Numbered from the stretch's first letter, positions 24,184-33,356 are shown. The stretch is DNA of 48,906 nucleotides from Faecimorpha stercoravium (GCA_018712555.1 DVGT01000029.1:1-48906); one strand, 5' to 3'. Program-made: numbers and translations. Notes: generated by a model from the letters alone, not told the origin.

Positions 24184-25575
24184 ATGCCGAATATGTCTTT
24201 ACAGAAGAATCCGATGCCTTCTCAGGACCCACAGGTCCGGAATAAGAACTTCCAGGAGGTGGCGCTGGGATATACCGAAAAAATGGCGCTGGATGAGGCG
24301 GAGCGCTGCCTGAATTGTAAAAATATGCCCTGTGTGAAGGGATGTCCTGTATCCATCGAGATTCCCCATTTCATCGAGAAGGTGAAGAAGGGCGATTTTG
24401 AGGGTGCATATCAGGTGATCGCGAAATCGAGTTCTCTGCCTGCGGTCTGTGGACGTGTCTGTCCCCAGGAGACACAGTGCGAGAGCAAGTGCGTGCGCGG
24501 CATCAAGGGCGAGCCGGTGGGAATCGGTCGTCTGGAGCGTTTTGTCGCGGATTGGCATAATGAGCATGCCCAGGAAGATGCCGTGCGTCCGGAGCCCAAT
24601 GGCCACAAGGTGGCGATCGTGGGCGCTGGCCCTGCCGGTCTGACCTGTGCCGGGGAACTGGCGAAGAAGGGATACGCAGTGACGATCTATGAGGCGCTGC
24701 ACCTGGCAGGTGGTGTGCTGGTATACGGAATTCCTGAATTCCGTCTGCCCAAGTCCATCGTGCAGAAGGAAGTGGATGGACTGAAGGCCATGGGCGTCGA
24801 TGTGGAGTGCAACAGCGTCATCGGCAAGGTGCTGACTATTGATGAGCTGATGGACGAGATGGGCTTTGAGGCTGTGTTCATTGGTTCCGGTGCGGGCTTG
24901 CCCCGGTTCATGGGGATTCCCGGCGAGGATCTGAACGGCGTATATTCGGCCAATGAGTTCCTGACTCGTGTCAACCTGATGAAGGCCTATCGGGAAGGCG
25001 CGGATACGCCGATCAAGAAGAACCGCAAGGTAGCGGTTGTCGGCGGCGGCAATGTGGCGATGGATGCGGCACGCTGCGCACTGCGTCTGGGCGCAGAAGA
25101 GGTGTATATCGTATATCGCCGCGGCATGGAGGAACTGCCGGCCCGTAAGGAAGAAGTGGAGCACGCGGAGGAAGAAGGAATCATCTTCAAGACGCTGTGC
25201 AATCCGGTAGAGGTCCTGGGCGACGAGAAGGGCTTTGTCAAAGGCGTGAAGTGTATCGAGATGGAGCTGGGTGAGCCGGATGCGTCTGGACGCCGCCGTC
25301 CGATCGAGAAGCCCGGTTCGGAGTTCGTGCTGGATGTGGACTGCATGATTATGTCTATTGGTACGTCTCCCAACCCGCTGATCAAGTCGACCACCAAGGG
25401 GCTGGACACGAATAAGCACGGATGTATCGTAGCGGATGAGACGACGGGACAGACTTCTCGTCCCGGTGTGTTCGCCGGCGGAGATGCGGTCACAGGCGCG
25501 GCGACCGTTATCCTGGCTATGGGTGCGGGCAAGAACGCGGCCAAGGCGATCGACGAATATATTCAGAATCAGTAA
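24184..25575 (+). CDS. NfnB / glutamate synthase small subunit-like flavoprotein
   Basis: 463 residues. N-terminal 4Fe-4S double-cluster region (CLNCKNMPCVKGCP near 40; CGRVCPQETQCESKCVRG near 90), two nucleotide-binding Rossmann motifs (VAIVGAGPAGLTCAGELAKK near 143; VAVVGGGNVAMDAARCALR near 280), and a C-terminal GVFAGGDAVTGAATVILAMG for FAD. This is the partner of the preceding subunit: together they form an NfnAB-like transhydrogenase coupling NAD(P)H and ferredoxin. The same domain set is also annotated as homotetrameric NADPH glutamate synthase (gltA); the adjacent alpha subunit favours Nfn. Confidence 0.9.
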   Translation: MPNMSLQKNPMPSQDPQVRNKNFQEVALGYTEKMALDEAERCLNCKNMPCVKGCPVSIEIPHFIEKVKKGDFEGAYQVIAKSSSLPAVCGRVCPQETQCESKCVRGIKGEPVGIGRLERFVADWHNEHAQEDAVRPEPNGHKVAIVGAGPAGLTCAGELAKKGYAVTIYEALHLAGGVLVYGIPEFRLPKSIVQKEVDGLKAMGVDVECNSVIGKVLTIDELMDEMGFEAVFIGSGAGLPRFMGIPGEDLNGVYSANEFLTRVNLMKAYREGADTPIKKNRKVAVVGGGNVAMDAARCALRLGAEEVYIVYRRGMEELPARKEEVEHAEEEGIIFKTLCNPVEVLGDEKGFVKGVKCIEMELGEPDASGRRRPIEKPGSEFVLDVDCMIMSIGTSPNPLIKSTTKGLDTNKHGCIVADETTGQTSRPGVFAGGDAVTGAATVILAMGAGKNAAKAIDEYIQNQ

Positions 25576-25583
25576 AATCAGGA

Positions 25584-25627
25584 TAGAAGGAGGGGGGAGC
25601 CGTTTGTGTTCCCCCTTCTGTTTTATA
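25584..25627 (+). terminator. Terminator of the Nfn-like operon
   Basis: AGAAGGAGGGGGGA / TTCCCCCTTCT stem with a GCCGTTTGTG loop, then GTTTTAT. Confidence 0.8.
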
Positions 25628-25637
25628 GGAGGTCACT

Positions 25638-26837
25638 ATGAAAGTAAAAGGGACGTATTTTCAGAATGATCCGTCACATCCCATTGTGTACGGAGATGTC
25701 GAGATCGAGAATCCGCCGAGAAGGAGACTGCGGGGAGAGGCGGAGAAGGAAGGAATCCTGGCGAAGACTGTGATTGCCGGATTCTGTGGCACCGATTATA
25801 CGCTGATGAAGATGGGACAGGAAGGAAAGCTTGCGGAGAAGTTCCCGGCGGGGCAGAAACGTCTGATCAACGGACACGAGGGTGTTGTCTATGTGCCGTC
25901 TCAGAAGCGCTTTGCCATCGTGCTGATTCGCGGCGGCAATAGTTATGATCCGACACGCTATACGGAGGAAGAAAGCTATTTCGAGTATGGATGCGACCAG
26001 GCGGATGGACTCTTTTCGGATGAGAACTATTATCATCCCGACATGCTGCTGCCGCTGCCGGAGGGGATCGGAGCGGATGGGAAACTGCCCCTGTCTTACG
26101 CAAAACGGCTGATCTTCTCGGACCCCTACGCCTGCATGACTTTCCAGCGGGAGCGGATGGAGGACCTGGGAGCGGCACACAATGTCCGCGTCGTCCGGGC
26201 GCGGGAAAAATGCTCCATGATCGATGCCTTTCAGATAGCGGCGAAGGAGATCTTCGATCGTGTGGTCATCTTCGGGCTGGGCACGACGGGGTTATTCCTG
26301 GGCGATCAGATTCGTCGGCATTATCCGCAAGCCCGTATTGTCTTCGTGGCTCGCAGTGAAGAAGAGAGCGAGAAGGTGCGTCTTGCAAAACGATGGACGG
26401 GCGCGGAGTATGTGCGCAATCTCTATGATACGCCGAAAGAAACGGCGCGGGCGATTCAGGAAGTGCTGGGAGGACGCGCCACGGCCTTTGTCGGCGTCAG
26501 CGGTTCTGCGGTGGAGGCGGAGGTGGCGCTGGATGCGGGGCTTCTGGGCAATAACGGCATCTATAACAGTTTTTCTCTGGGACCTCGTCTCGCGTTCGAC
26601 ACCATGCCCTTTGGGTTCCAGAACCATCTGATCTTCAGTTCCATCAACTTCCGGCAGGAACATATGGAAGAGGCCATACGGCTGCTTGTGGACAGTCCAT
26701 TCGACGAGATGGTGCATCTGATCGACAAGGAGGAGTTTGTGAAAGACCCCTATGACGCCTATGTGAACCGAATCTATGCCAAGGGCGCGCCCCTAAAGAC
26801 TGCGGTGATCTGGAATCCGGATTACATTCAGTTTTAA
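25638..26837 (+). CDS. Zinc-type medium-chain dehydrogenase, glucose dehydrogenase-like
   Basis: 399 residues. GFCGTDYTLMKMG (49-61; Cys/Asp of the catalytic zinc region) and INGHEGVV (His-Glu) place it in the zinc MDR family. The NAD(P)-binding motif is VVIFGLGTTGLFLGDQI (near 210). Overall it resembles glucose/sugar 1-dehydrogenases more than ethanol dehydrogenases. SD AGGAGG precedes ATG 25638; 11 bp separate it from the two-component system, with which it is probably co-transcribed. Substrate unknown; a polyol or aldose is the usual role. Confidence 0.78.
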   Translation: MKVKGTYFQNDPSHPIVYGDVEIENPPRRRLRGEAEKEGILAKTVIAGFCGTDYTLMKMGQEGKLAEKFPAGQKRLINGHEGVVYVPSQKRFAIVLIRGGNSYDPTRYTEEESYFEYGCDQADGLFSDENYYHPDMLLPLPEGIGADGKLPLSYAKRLIFSDPYACMTFQRERMEDLGAAHNVRVVRAREKCSMIDAFQIAAKEIFDRVVIFGLGTTGLFLGDQIRRHYPQARIVFVARSEEESEKVRLAKRWTGAEYVRNLYDTPKETARAIQEVLGGRATAFVGVSGSAVEAEVALDAGLLGNNGIYNSFSLGPRLAFDTMPFGFQNHLIFSSINFRQEHMEEAIRLLVDSPFDEMVHLIDKEEFVKDPYDAYVNRIYAKGAPLKTAVIWNPDYIQF

Positions 26838-26848
26838 GGAGACTGCGG

Positions 26849-27505
26849 ATGTACAGGATATTGGTGGTGGAGGATGATCCTTCGATTGCGGAGCTCATGG
26901 AGATGAATTTCTCCGTCGCGGGATATCTATGCGATGTGGCCGCCGATGGGAAACAGGCGCTTGATCATGTGAAGGAGAAGGCGTACGATCTGGCGATTCT
27001 CGATATCATGCTGCCGGAGATCGACGGGTTTTCGCTGCTGCCGTATATGAAGAAGGCGGAGATCCCGGTGATCTACGTATCCGCTAAGAATCAGGAGGCA
27101 GACCGCGTGAAGGGGCTGCGGCTGGGGGCGGAGGACTATCTGGTCAAACCCTTCAGTGTGCTGGAGCTTCTGGTACGTATGGAAAAAGTGCTGGAACGCA
27201 GGCATCCGAAGCAGGAACGAATCGAGATCGGGAATGTCAGCATTCTCCCGGAAGAGCGGACCGTACTGCTGGCGGGAAATCCTGTCAGTCTGAAGCCGAT
27301 GGAGTATGCACTCTTGTTGATGCTGGCCAAGCATCCGAATATCGTATTTTCCCGGGAGCAGCTGCTGCAGGAAGTATGGGGCGATTCGTTTTTCGGAGAG
27401 ACTCGTACGGTGGACAATCATATCGCGATGCTGCGGAAGAAGCTGGGATGGGCGGAACGCATCGTGACGGTGCATCGTGTGGGATATAAACTCGTGGTGG
27501 GCTGA
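26849..27505 (+). CDS. OmpR-family response regulator
   Basis: 218 residues. Receiver domain 1-115 with acidic pocket VVEDD (6-10), phosphoacceptor Asp 52 (AILDIMLPE) and Lys near 101 (YLVKPFS). Winged-helix effector 125-218 with SREQLLQEVWG and TRTVDNHIAMLRKKLG. SD AAGGAG upstream; the histidine kinase starts 2 bp after the stop. It most likely controls the downstream lipoprotein and ABC transporter genes. Confidence 0.95.
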   Translation: MYRILVVEDDPSIAELMEMNFSVAGYLCDVAADGKQALDHVKEKAYDLAILDIMLPEIDGFSLLPYMKKAEIPVIYVSAKNQEADRVKGLRLGAEDYLVKPFSVLELLVRMEKVLERRHPKQERIEIGNVSILPEERTVLLAGNPVSLKPMEYALLLMLAKHPNIVFSREQLLQEVWGDSFFGETRTVDNHIAMLRKKLGWAERIVTVHRVGYKLVVG

Positions 27506-27507
27506 AA

Positions 27508-28899
27508 ATGAAACTAGGAAAGAAAATCTCACTGATCGCGATCTCCGTCATCCTGGTGATGATGAGCCTCGTGATCTATCTGATGGTCCAGGCGCAGGCG
27601 AATACGATGCGGAGCGCAGATGAGGAACAGACGAGGCAAGCGCTACATGTGCTGGTGTCCAACATGGTATCGGTGGCAGACTTCCAGGGGGAAGGATACC
27701 GGGATACGACGATTCAGAGCCTGGTACAATATTATTTTTCACAGTATGCGTCTCTGGTGCAGGAGAAAACGACCTATTATTCGCTGGCATCGGAGGGACG
27801 ATATCTGTATAATCTGTGTCCCTATGACCCTATGGCGCAGATGCCTTTGGAAGAGGGCGAAGAAGGGACGCTGCGGATTACGGCGGAACAGGGGGAGCCG
27901 ATTCTGATCTGCGGCGCCACATTTTCCATGGCGGGGAATCAATTTGCCGTCTATATCAGCCGCGATGTCAGCGGAACGCAGCAACAGATTGTCAGGCTGC
28001 AGCTGTTAGGCTTCGGGCTTTTAGCGGTGGCTTGCATCGTGGGCGCTGCCGTCCTGGTGATTCTGCTGAAAAGGGCGCTGCAACCGATCACCAGGTTGAC
28101 GAAGACGGCGACGGCGATATCCGAGGGAAATTATCAGATGCGAACGGCGTATACGTCCGCGGATGAGATCGGGCAGCTTTCGAAGGCGTTCGACCAGATG
28201 GCCGATTCGATCGAGGCGAAGGTGGCTTCACTGGACGCGGAGCTGGAACGAAAAGAAATGTTGCTGGGGGCGCTTTCCCATGAGATCCGGACGCCGATGA
28301 CCGCGGTGGTAGGATATGCGGATACGCTGCTGCACATGCCGCTTGACGAGGGACAGCGGGAAAAGTGTGTGCAGCAGATTGCGGAGGCGGGGCGCAGGGC
28401 CGAGGGCCTGACCCAGAAGATGATGGATATGATCGGTCTGACAGGACAGGGAAGTGCGCGGAAACAGGAATTTTCGACAGCACATTTGATAGAAAGCCTG
28501 GCGGATGTCTACGGCGAGCGTGTGGATTTCACGCGGCAGATTGAGACTGTATATGGGGACGAGACCCTGCTGTACAGTCTGCTGGAAAATCTGATTGTCA
28601 ATGCGCTGCGTGCGTCGGAGGAGTCCGACCGGGTTCTGGTCTGCTTTCGGACAGAGGGCCCCGACTGCGTGATCACGGTGGAAGATCACGGCTGCGGCAT
28701 ACCCGCGGAACACATACCAATGCTGACGGAGCCGTTCTATCGTGTAGACAAAGCCAGATCCCGGAAAATGGGGGGCGCCGGATTGGGGCTTGCGATCTGC
28801 CAGCGGATTGTGGAATGGCACGGAGGAACGCTTGCCATTGCGAGTACGGTGGGCAGGGGAACGACGGTGACGGTGCGGATTCCAACGCATACAACTTGA
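27508..28899 (+). CDS. Membrane sensor histidine kinase
   Basis: 463 residues. TM1 8-27, extracellular sensor about 30-165, TM2 about 168-190, HAMP 190-245 (ALQPITRLTKTATAISEGNY), HisKA with ALSHEIRTPMTAVVGY (His 258), HATPase_c with NLIVNALRASEE (N box), VEDHGCGIP (G1) and GGAGLGLAICQRIVEWHGG (G2). The small sensor has no recognised domain. It is the cognate kinase of the upstream regulator. In context, with an ABC-2 transporter after it, it may respond to cell-envelope stress or a peptide. Confidence 0.93.
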   Translation: MKLGKKISLIAISVILVMMSLVIYLMVQAQANTMRSADEEQTRQALHVLVSNMVSVADFQGEGYRDTTIQSLVQYYFSQYASLVQEKTTYYSLASEGRYLYNLCPYDPMAQMPLEEGEEGTLRITAEQGEPILICGATFSMAGNQFAVYISRDVSGTQQQIVRLQLLGFGLLAVACIVGAAVLVILLKRALQPITRLTKTATAISEGNYQMRTAYTSADEIGQLSKAFDQMADSIEAKVASLDAELERKEMLLGALSHEIRTPMTAVVGYADTLLHMPLDEGQREKCVQQIAEAGRRAEGLTQKMMDMIGLTGQGSARKQEFSTAHLIESLADVYGERVDFTRQIETVYGDETLLYSLLENLIVNALRASEESDRVLVCFRTEGPDCVITVEDHGCGIPAEHIPMLTEPFYRVDKARSRKMGGAGLGLAICQRIVEWHGGTLAIASTVGRGTTVTVRIPTHTT

Positions 28900-28919
28900 T
28901 GACATTTTCGGGACAATTT

Positions 28920-28943
28920 GCCGCAGACTTCTGCGGCATTTTT
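28920..28943 (+). terminator. Terminator/attenuator between kinase and lipoprotein genes
   Basis: Perfect 8-bp stem GCCGCAGA / TCTGCGGC with a CT loop, then ATTTTTG. It starts 21 bp after the kinase stop and ends 29 bp before the lipoprotein start, so the transporter part may be partly uncoupled. Confidence 0.75.
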
Positions 28944-28971
28944 GTGTATACTGGGCATAGAGGTGATGAAG

Positions 28972-30255
28972 ATGAAAAGAAGAGGCCTTTGCATATGGCT
29001 GATCGCTTGTATAGTACTGAGTCTGGCGGGATGTACGGATGCCGGGCCGGTGGAGAGTCAGGAACATTCTACGGTGGTATCTTCTGGAGAGCCGCTCTTG
29101 GAGGTGCTGGGGGTTCCGGAACATGTGAGCGGTGAATTTGTTTCGGATTCCGGCATCAGCCGTGTGCGCGTGGACGCGGAGGTTATCTTTCCGGAAGTGG
29201 ATCATGTGGATGTGATAGAAGCACTGCCGCGAGTATTCACAGAAGAAGAGATCCGGTCGATGATCACGCGCCATGAGGATGAGATCGGCTGGTACGATAC
29301 GCAGACGGTAGAACCCTATTCGGGCTGGATGCCGGAGATCGAGGACACCAGCGGCGGGGTCGATATGTATAGTCTGTGGCTGTCCAACATTCCCTTTCAC
29401 ATGACGTATTCCCGCAATGAGAATGCCGTGGATAAGATCAAGGCAGGTCTGCCAGCGGAGCAGGCAGAGAACTATGTATGGATGAACTTGCATGTGTCTT
29501 ACGGGCTCTCTGCCAGGACTGGAAAGATCGGATTTCCGCCGAATCTGGAATGGATGCGGAGTAATGAGGGTGTGAATATGGATACATTGGAGCCGCTCTC
29601 GGAGGGCAAGGCGGCGGATTGTACGATCTCGTTGGAGGAAGCGATCGCATTGGCGGACGCGGAAGTGCATGCGATTTTGCCCGATTATGAAGTCAGCGCC
29701 TATGGACAGCTGCCGTTGCAGGAACTGGGAAATCAGAAGCAGTTTTATGCCTTTCGATATACAAGGCACCTAAATGGGATTCCGGTCAATAATACCTATA
29801 GTGGCGAGAGCATGGCGACGGGAGAATATGGCTATTTATCCGGCTTGGGCGTCGTCAGCGTGATTGTCAATGATGAGGGCGTGTGTTCTTTCACATATGA
29901 CAACCCCTATGATGTGGGGGAGACGGTACAGCAGGATGTCGAACTGCTGTCCTTCGAGGAGATCTGGGAAATCTTCTCCCAGGTAGCGCTGCTGTCGATT
30001 CAGCATCTGGAAATCGATGAGAATCTGCAGAAAAATGAGATGAATGTGCATGAGATCCGTTTTGGGTATATGACGGTGCTCATGGCAGATGGCACTTACC
30101 AGTATACGCCGGTGTGGGATTTTTACGCGACCAGACATCTGGCTGGCACAGGCGGATATACGCATGCGGATGAACAGAGGGTCATGTATGACCGTTCGGA
30201 ACTGACGATCAACGCGATCAATGGTACGGTGATTGAACGAACTCTGGGGTATTGA
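28972..30255 (+). CDS. Predicted lipoprotein of the ABC transporter cluster
   Basis: 427 residues from ATG 28972 (MKRRGLCIWLIACIVLSLAG then Cys 21, lipobox LAGC). The earlier in-frame ATG at 28966 is too close to the GAGG SD. The mature protein has a repeated mixed alpha/beta pattern; ISLEEAIALADAEVHAILPD near 220 and YAFRYTRHLNGIPVNNTYSG near 260 resemble the pepSY/DUF6034-type lipoproteins of Clostridia, but this is not certain. It is followed after 1 bp by an ABC-2 membrane protein, so it may be the extracytoplasmic part of that transporter or a sensor for the kinase. Confidence 0.72.
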   Translation: MKRRGLCIWLIACIVLSLAGCTDAGPVESQEHSTVVSSGEPLLEVLGVPEHVSGEFVSDSGISRVRVDAEVIFPEVDHVDVIEALPRVFTEEEIRSMITRHEDEIGWYDTQTVEPYSGWMPEIEDTSGGVDMYSLWLSNIPFHMTYSRNENAVDKIKAGLPAEQAENYVWMNLHVSYGLSARTGKIGFPPNLEWMRSNEGVNMDTLEPLSEGKAADCTISLEEAIALADAEVHAILPDYEVSAYGQLPLQELGNQKQFYAFRYTRHLNGIPVNNTYSGESMATGEYGYLSGLGVVSVIVNDEGVCSFTYDNPYDVGETVQQDVELLSFEEIWEIFSQVALLSIQHLEIDENLQKNEMNVHEIRFGYMTVLMADGTYQYTPVWDFYATRHLAGTGGYTHADEQRVMYDRSELTINAINGTVIERTLGY

Positions 30256-30256
30256 A

Positions 30257-30940
30257 ATGAAAGCGTTATGGACGGAGATCTGGATTCGATGTAAAGGTCC
30301 CTGGTTTTGGCTGTCCAGCCTCTTGACCATCGCCACACTGTGGTTGGGGTTGGGAGCAGAGGGAGATTATTTGTTAGAAGGGATGGAGGCGGAAGGAGCT
30401 TGGCTCATGGAACTCGCATATACCGCCAGTTTGAATCTGATCGCGCTGCCATTATTGGCGACTTTGCCCGCGGCCTCCGCTTCCAGACGGGAATTGGCGA
30501 ATGGAAGTCTGCGTGCCATTTTGTTTCGATGCGGAATGCCACGGTATCTGATGAGCCGCGCCGTGTCTCTGATCGTGGTTTCTGTTCTATCCCAACTAGT
30601 AGGCATGATGGGGTTTGCTATACTCTTGGCAGGGTTTACCGGACAGTTTTCTTTTTCGGTAGATCTGGGGATGGCGCGTCTTATCTGTACGACTTGGTTC
30701 GCCCTGATCGGAAGTATGGGAGCCCTACTGATGCGAGATACAGTCTGCGCATATGTAACGCCGATAGTTCTGTGTTTTTCGATGTCCATGCTGCGATCGC
30801 GATTCTGGATCGAGGCTGAGTATCTGGATCCCGCCTACTGGCTGTCCGGACAGAGCTATTTAGCGCTATGCGTCGTCGTATTGCTGACGTTATGCGGATA
30901 TATCGCGTATTTATACCGGGAGGTGCGCCGCAATGTGTAG
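30257..30940 (+). CDS. ABC-2-type transporter membrane protein (first)
   Basis: 227 residues with about six TM segments (for example LSSLLTIATLWLGLG, LIALPLLATLPAASA, AILLAGFTGQFSF, LALCVVVLLTLCGYIAYLY). The N-terminus KALWTEIWIRCKGPWFW and ASASRRELANGSLRAILFR fit ABC-2 permeases of the peptide-immunity or bacitracin-type exporters. ATG is one base after the lipoprotein stop; 8-bp overlap with the next gene. Confidence 0.72.
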   Translation: MKALWTEIWIRCKGPWFWLSSLLTIATLWLGLGAEGDYLLEGMEAEGAWLMELAYTASLNLIALPLLATLPAASASRRELANGSLRAILFRCGMPRYLMSRAVSLIVVSVLSQLVGMMGFAILLAGFTGQFSFSVDLGMARLICTTWFALIGSMGALLMRDTVCAYVTPIVLCFSMSMLRSRFWIEAEYLDPAYWLSGQSYLALCVVVLLTLCGYIAYLYREVRRNV

Positions 30941-31838
30941 CCTGAGAAAAATCCTATCGTGTACGCTGTGGAACCTGCGGCTCCTATCCAAAAACCTGCG
31001 GTTTTACCTGGGATTGGCGCTGGGTTTTCTGATCTGTTTCTTCTTGACGGAGAAGACTGTCTCGCTGGCCCATCTCTTTGGAACCAATATCCAGGTCGTG
31101 GAACCCTTTGTATGGTGTTTCGCGGACAGCGACAGTGTCCTGTTTGCATCCCTGGCTCTGCTGCTTCCCCTGTCACAGATTCCGCGCCTGGATGCGCCAG
31201 CGTCCTACCTGGTATTCCGCGCCGGACGGAGAAACTGGATTCTGGGGCAAGCAGTTACAACGATCCTTGTCAGCATTTTCTATACGGTGTTTCTGCTGAT
31301 TTCAACCTGCCTTCTCACGTTGGGCCGTGTTTCATTGTCCAACGAGTGGAGCGATACTGCCACGGTCATGAGCTTTGCGCCGGCGCAGTTTGAGGTAGCA
31401 TTGACTGTGGTAAGACGTACTATCAAACAGACGACGCCCTATGCCTGTGCCGGTTCGATCTTTCTGCTGATGGCGCAGTACATGCTGCTGCTTTCACTCT
31501 TGAATCTTGCCGTATCACTGCGTTTTGGCAAGCGGGCAGGTATGAATGTGGTGATTGCGGTGAGTCTGCTTTCGTATCTGCTGACGCCGGAACGATTCAT
31601 GGTATGGCTGGGGATTGAGCAAGAAGGGCTTCGTTATATTGCGAATCTCTGCGCGGCCTGGCTTTCTCCACTGCAACAGGCCACGTACACGATGCATAGT
31701 TTCGGATACGACCAGCTTCCCACCATCACGCAGACGCATCTTCTCATGGGGCCTGCGAACGTGGGACTGCTGATTCTATGCATTGCGGCGGGAAAACGGA
31801 TCCATTTTCTCTTTCGAAAGGGGGAAGCCAATGAATAA
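30933..31838 (+). CDS. ABC-2-type transporter membrane protein (second)
   Basis: 301 residues, six to seven TM helices (FYLGLALGFLICFFL; SVLFASLALLLPLSQI; VTTILVSIFYTVFLLISTCL; MAQYMLLLSLLNLAVSL; VVIAVSLLSYLL; VGLLILCIAAGK). A second, non-identical membrane protein paired with the first, giving a heterodimeric pore with the ATPase encoded next. It overlaps both neighbours by 8 bp. Substrate unknown. Confidence 0.72.
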   Translation: MCSLRKILSCTLWNLRLLSKNLRFYLGLALGFLICFFLTEKTVSLAHLFGTNIQVVEPFVWCFADSDSVLFASLALLLPLSQIPRLDAPASYLVFRAGRRNWILGQAVTTILVSIFYTVFLLISTCLLTLGRVSLSNEWSDTATVMSFAPAQFEVALTVVRRTIKQTTPYACAGSIFLLMAQYMLLLSLLNLAVSLRFGKRAGMNVVIAVSLLSYLLTPERFMVWLGIEQEGLRYIANLCAAWLSPLQQATYTMHSFGYDQLPTITQTHLLMGPANVGLLILCIAAGKRIHFLFRKGEANE

Positions 31839-32472
31839 TGTGGTAGAAGTACGGGGTGTGTATAAAAAATTTGGACAGGAGACGGTGCTTGAAGATGTGA
31901 ATCTGGATCTGTCCGAGGGGGCGATTCATGGCATTGTGGGCCGTAATGGCTCCGGAAAAACTGTGCTGATGAAGTGTATCCTGGGCTTTCTGAAACCGAC
32001 ACGGGGCGAGATCACGGTGTTTGGAAAACAAATCGGCCGGGACTGTGACTTTGCGCCCCATACTGGGATGATTATCGAGACGCCCGGCTTTATGGACACA
32101 GAAAGCGGCCTGGCAAATCTGCGGTATTTGAGGCGCTTGACGGCGCAAAATGATGCAGCAATTTCTCCGCAAGAGGCCATGAAAGTGGTGGGGCTGGATC
32201 CGGGAAATAAGAAACCTGTGGGAAAATATTCGCTGGGGATGCGGCAGCGCCTGGGTCTTGCGCAGGCCATCATGGAAGGCCCCAGGCTGCTCGTCCTTGA
32301 CGAGCCCATGAACGGTCTGGATAATCAGGGCGTCGAAGATATGCGCCGCCTTCTGCTGGACTTTCGAAGCCGGGGCGTCACCATCCTGCTCGCCTCCCAT
32401 AATCCGCTAGACGTATCGTTGCTCTGCGATCAGGTATTTACGATGGATGGCGGAATACTGAGAAGACAATAG
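31831..32472 (+). CDS. ABC transporter ATP-binding protein
   Basis: 213 residues. Walker A GRNGSGKT (35-42), a glutamine-position region around HTGMIIETP, signature LGMRQR in YSLGMRQRLGLAQAI, Walker B LLVLDEP and switch His in LASHNPLDVS. This LanF/BcrA-like architecture, signature LGMRQ, is typical of exporters giving immunity to antimicrobial peptides. ATG 31831 overlaps the permease stop. It completes a TCS-lipoprotein-ABC module. Confidence 0.92.
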   Translation: MNNVVEVRGVYKKFGQETVLEDVNLDLSEGAIHGIVGRNGSGKTVLMKCILGFLKPTRGEITVFGKQIGRDCDFAPHTGMIIETPGFMDTESGLANLRYLRRLTAQNDAAISPQEAMKVVGLDPGNKKPVGKYSLGMRQRLGLAQAIMEGPRLLVLDEPMNGLDNQGVEDMRRLLLDFRSRGVTILLASHNPLDVSLLCDQVFTMDGGILRRQ

Positions 32473-32594
32473 AAGTGTAAACAATTTTATCGTTTTTATC
32501 GAACATTTAGGGTTGTATCGGATAGATAGGGCATTAGGGTTCTGGCAAGTCAATCGTGCTAATAAAGTTCAATGTCCTGTCAGCAATCGCGCGG

Positions 32595-33356
32595 TTGCGT
32601 ATAAATTCGTTTCCTTTAGAACTGATCATACGCAATCTTATGGAGATGTACTTCAGAATCGCAGGACTGCGTATAAATTAGTTCTGTTTAAAACTGAATT
32701 ATACGCACTCTAGTGAAAGCGTGTCCTAGAATCTCATTTTTGCGTATAATTGCGGAAGTATCTCCGTCCCCGCGGCACATTTTATACGCAGTTTGAAGAT
32801 TCGCCGCCCTTCAAATCCTGCATTTGCGTATAAATTGGTTCCTTTTATTACTTATTATACGCAGGTCAGCAGAGATGCACTTCAGAATCGCAAAATTGCG
32901 TATAGTTCCATTCCTTTTGCAACTGATTATACGCAGATCCTGCGAAGACGCGCCACAAAACCACATTTTTGCGTATAAAGTAGAGGACATCTCCGTCCCC
33001 ACATCACATTTTATACGCAATCCCGCGGAGGTGCGCTTTAGAATCGTAGGACTGTTCTGTATACGCACTCTAATGAAAGCGTGTCCTAGAATCTCATTTT
33101 TGCGTATAATTGCGGAAGTGTCTCCGTCCCCGCGGCACATTTTATACGCAGTTTGAAGATTCGCCACCCCTCAAATCCTGCATTTGCGTATAAATTAGTT
33201 CCTTTTATTACTTATAATACGCAGGTCAGCAGAGATGCACTTCAGAATCGCAGGATTGCGTATAATTCCATTCCTTTTGCAACTGATTATACGCAGATCC
33301 TGCGAAGACGCGCCACAAAATCTCGATTTTGCGTATAAAGCAGGGGGGAGTCTCCG
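32595..33356. repeat. Array of TGCGTATAA/TTATACGCA palindromes
   Basis: Nine intact and two degenerate hairpin units. Intact ones run at about 32595-32635, 32668-32707, 32741-32790, 32825-32863, 32897-32935, 32970-33019, 33101-33150, 33185-33223 and 33257-33295; degenerate ones at 33043-33067 and from 33330. Each has TGCGTATAA and TTATACGCA arms around a 20-32-nt loop. Starts are mostly 72-73 bp apart, sometimes 84. Linkers of about 33 bp share a CTTCAGAATCGCAGGA-like core. No ORF fits the irregular period. It fills the gap between the ABC ATPase and a nuclease gene. 32473-32594 shows nothing else. Confidence 0.92.
33059..33340. repeat. About 280-bp direct duplication inside the palindrome array
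   Basis: This block matches 32699-32980 at exactly 360 bp offset with only scattered differences, for example GAAAGCGTGTCCTAGAATCT and TTTTGCAACTGATTATACGC in both. It shows recent segmental duplication of about four hairpin units. The unit at 33043-33067, at the duplication joint, is collapsed. Confidence 0.9.

Noticed and set aside
28228..29769. 513-aa minus-strand ORF across the kinase and lipoprotein genes
   Set aside because: Antisense shadow with His/Arg-rich low-complexity composition; it crosses a terminator and two real genes.
33059..33340. Mobile element copy within the array
   Set aside because: No target duplication or transposase; the exact 360-bp offset is better explained by local tandem duplication.
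32595..33356. CRISPR array
   Set aside because: Repeats are palindrome arms, linkers are similar to each other rather than unique, spacing is irregular, and there are no cas genes.
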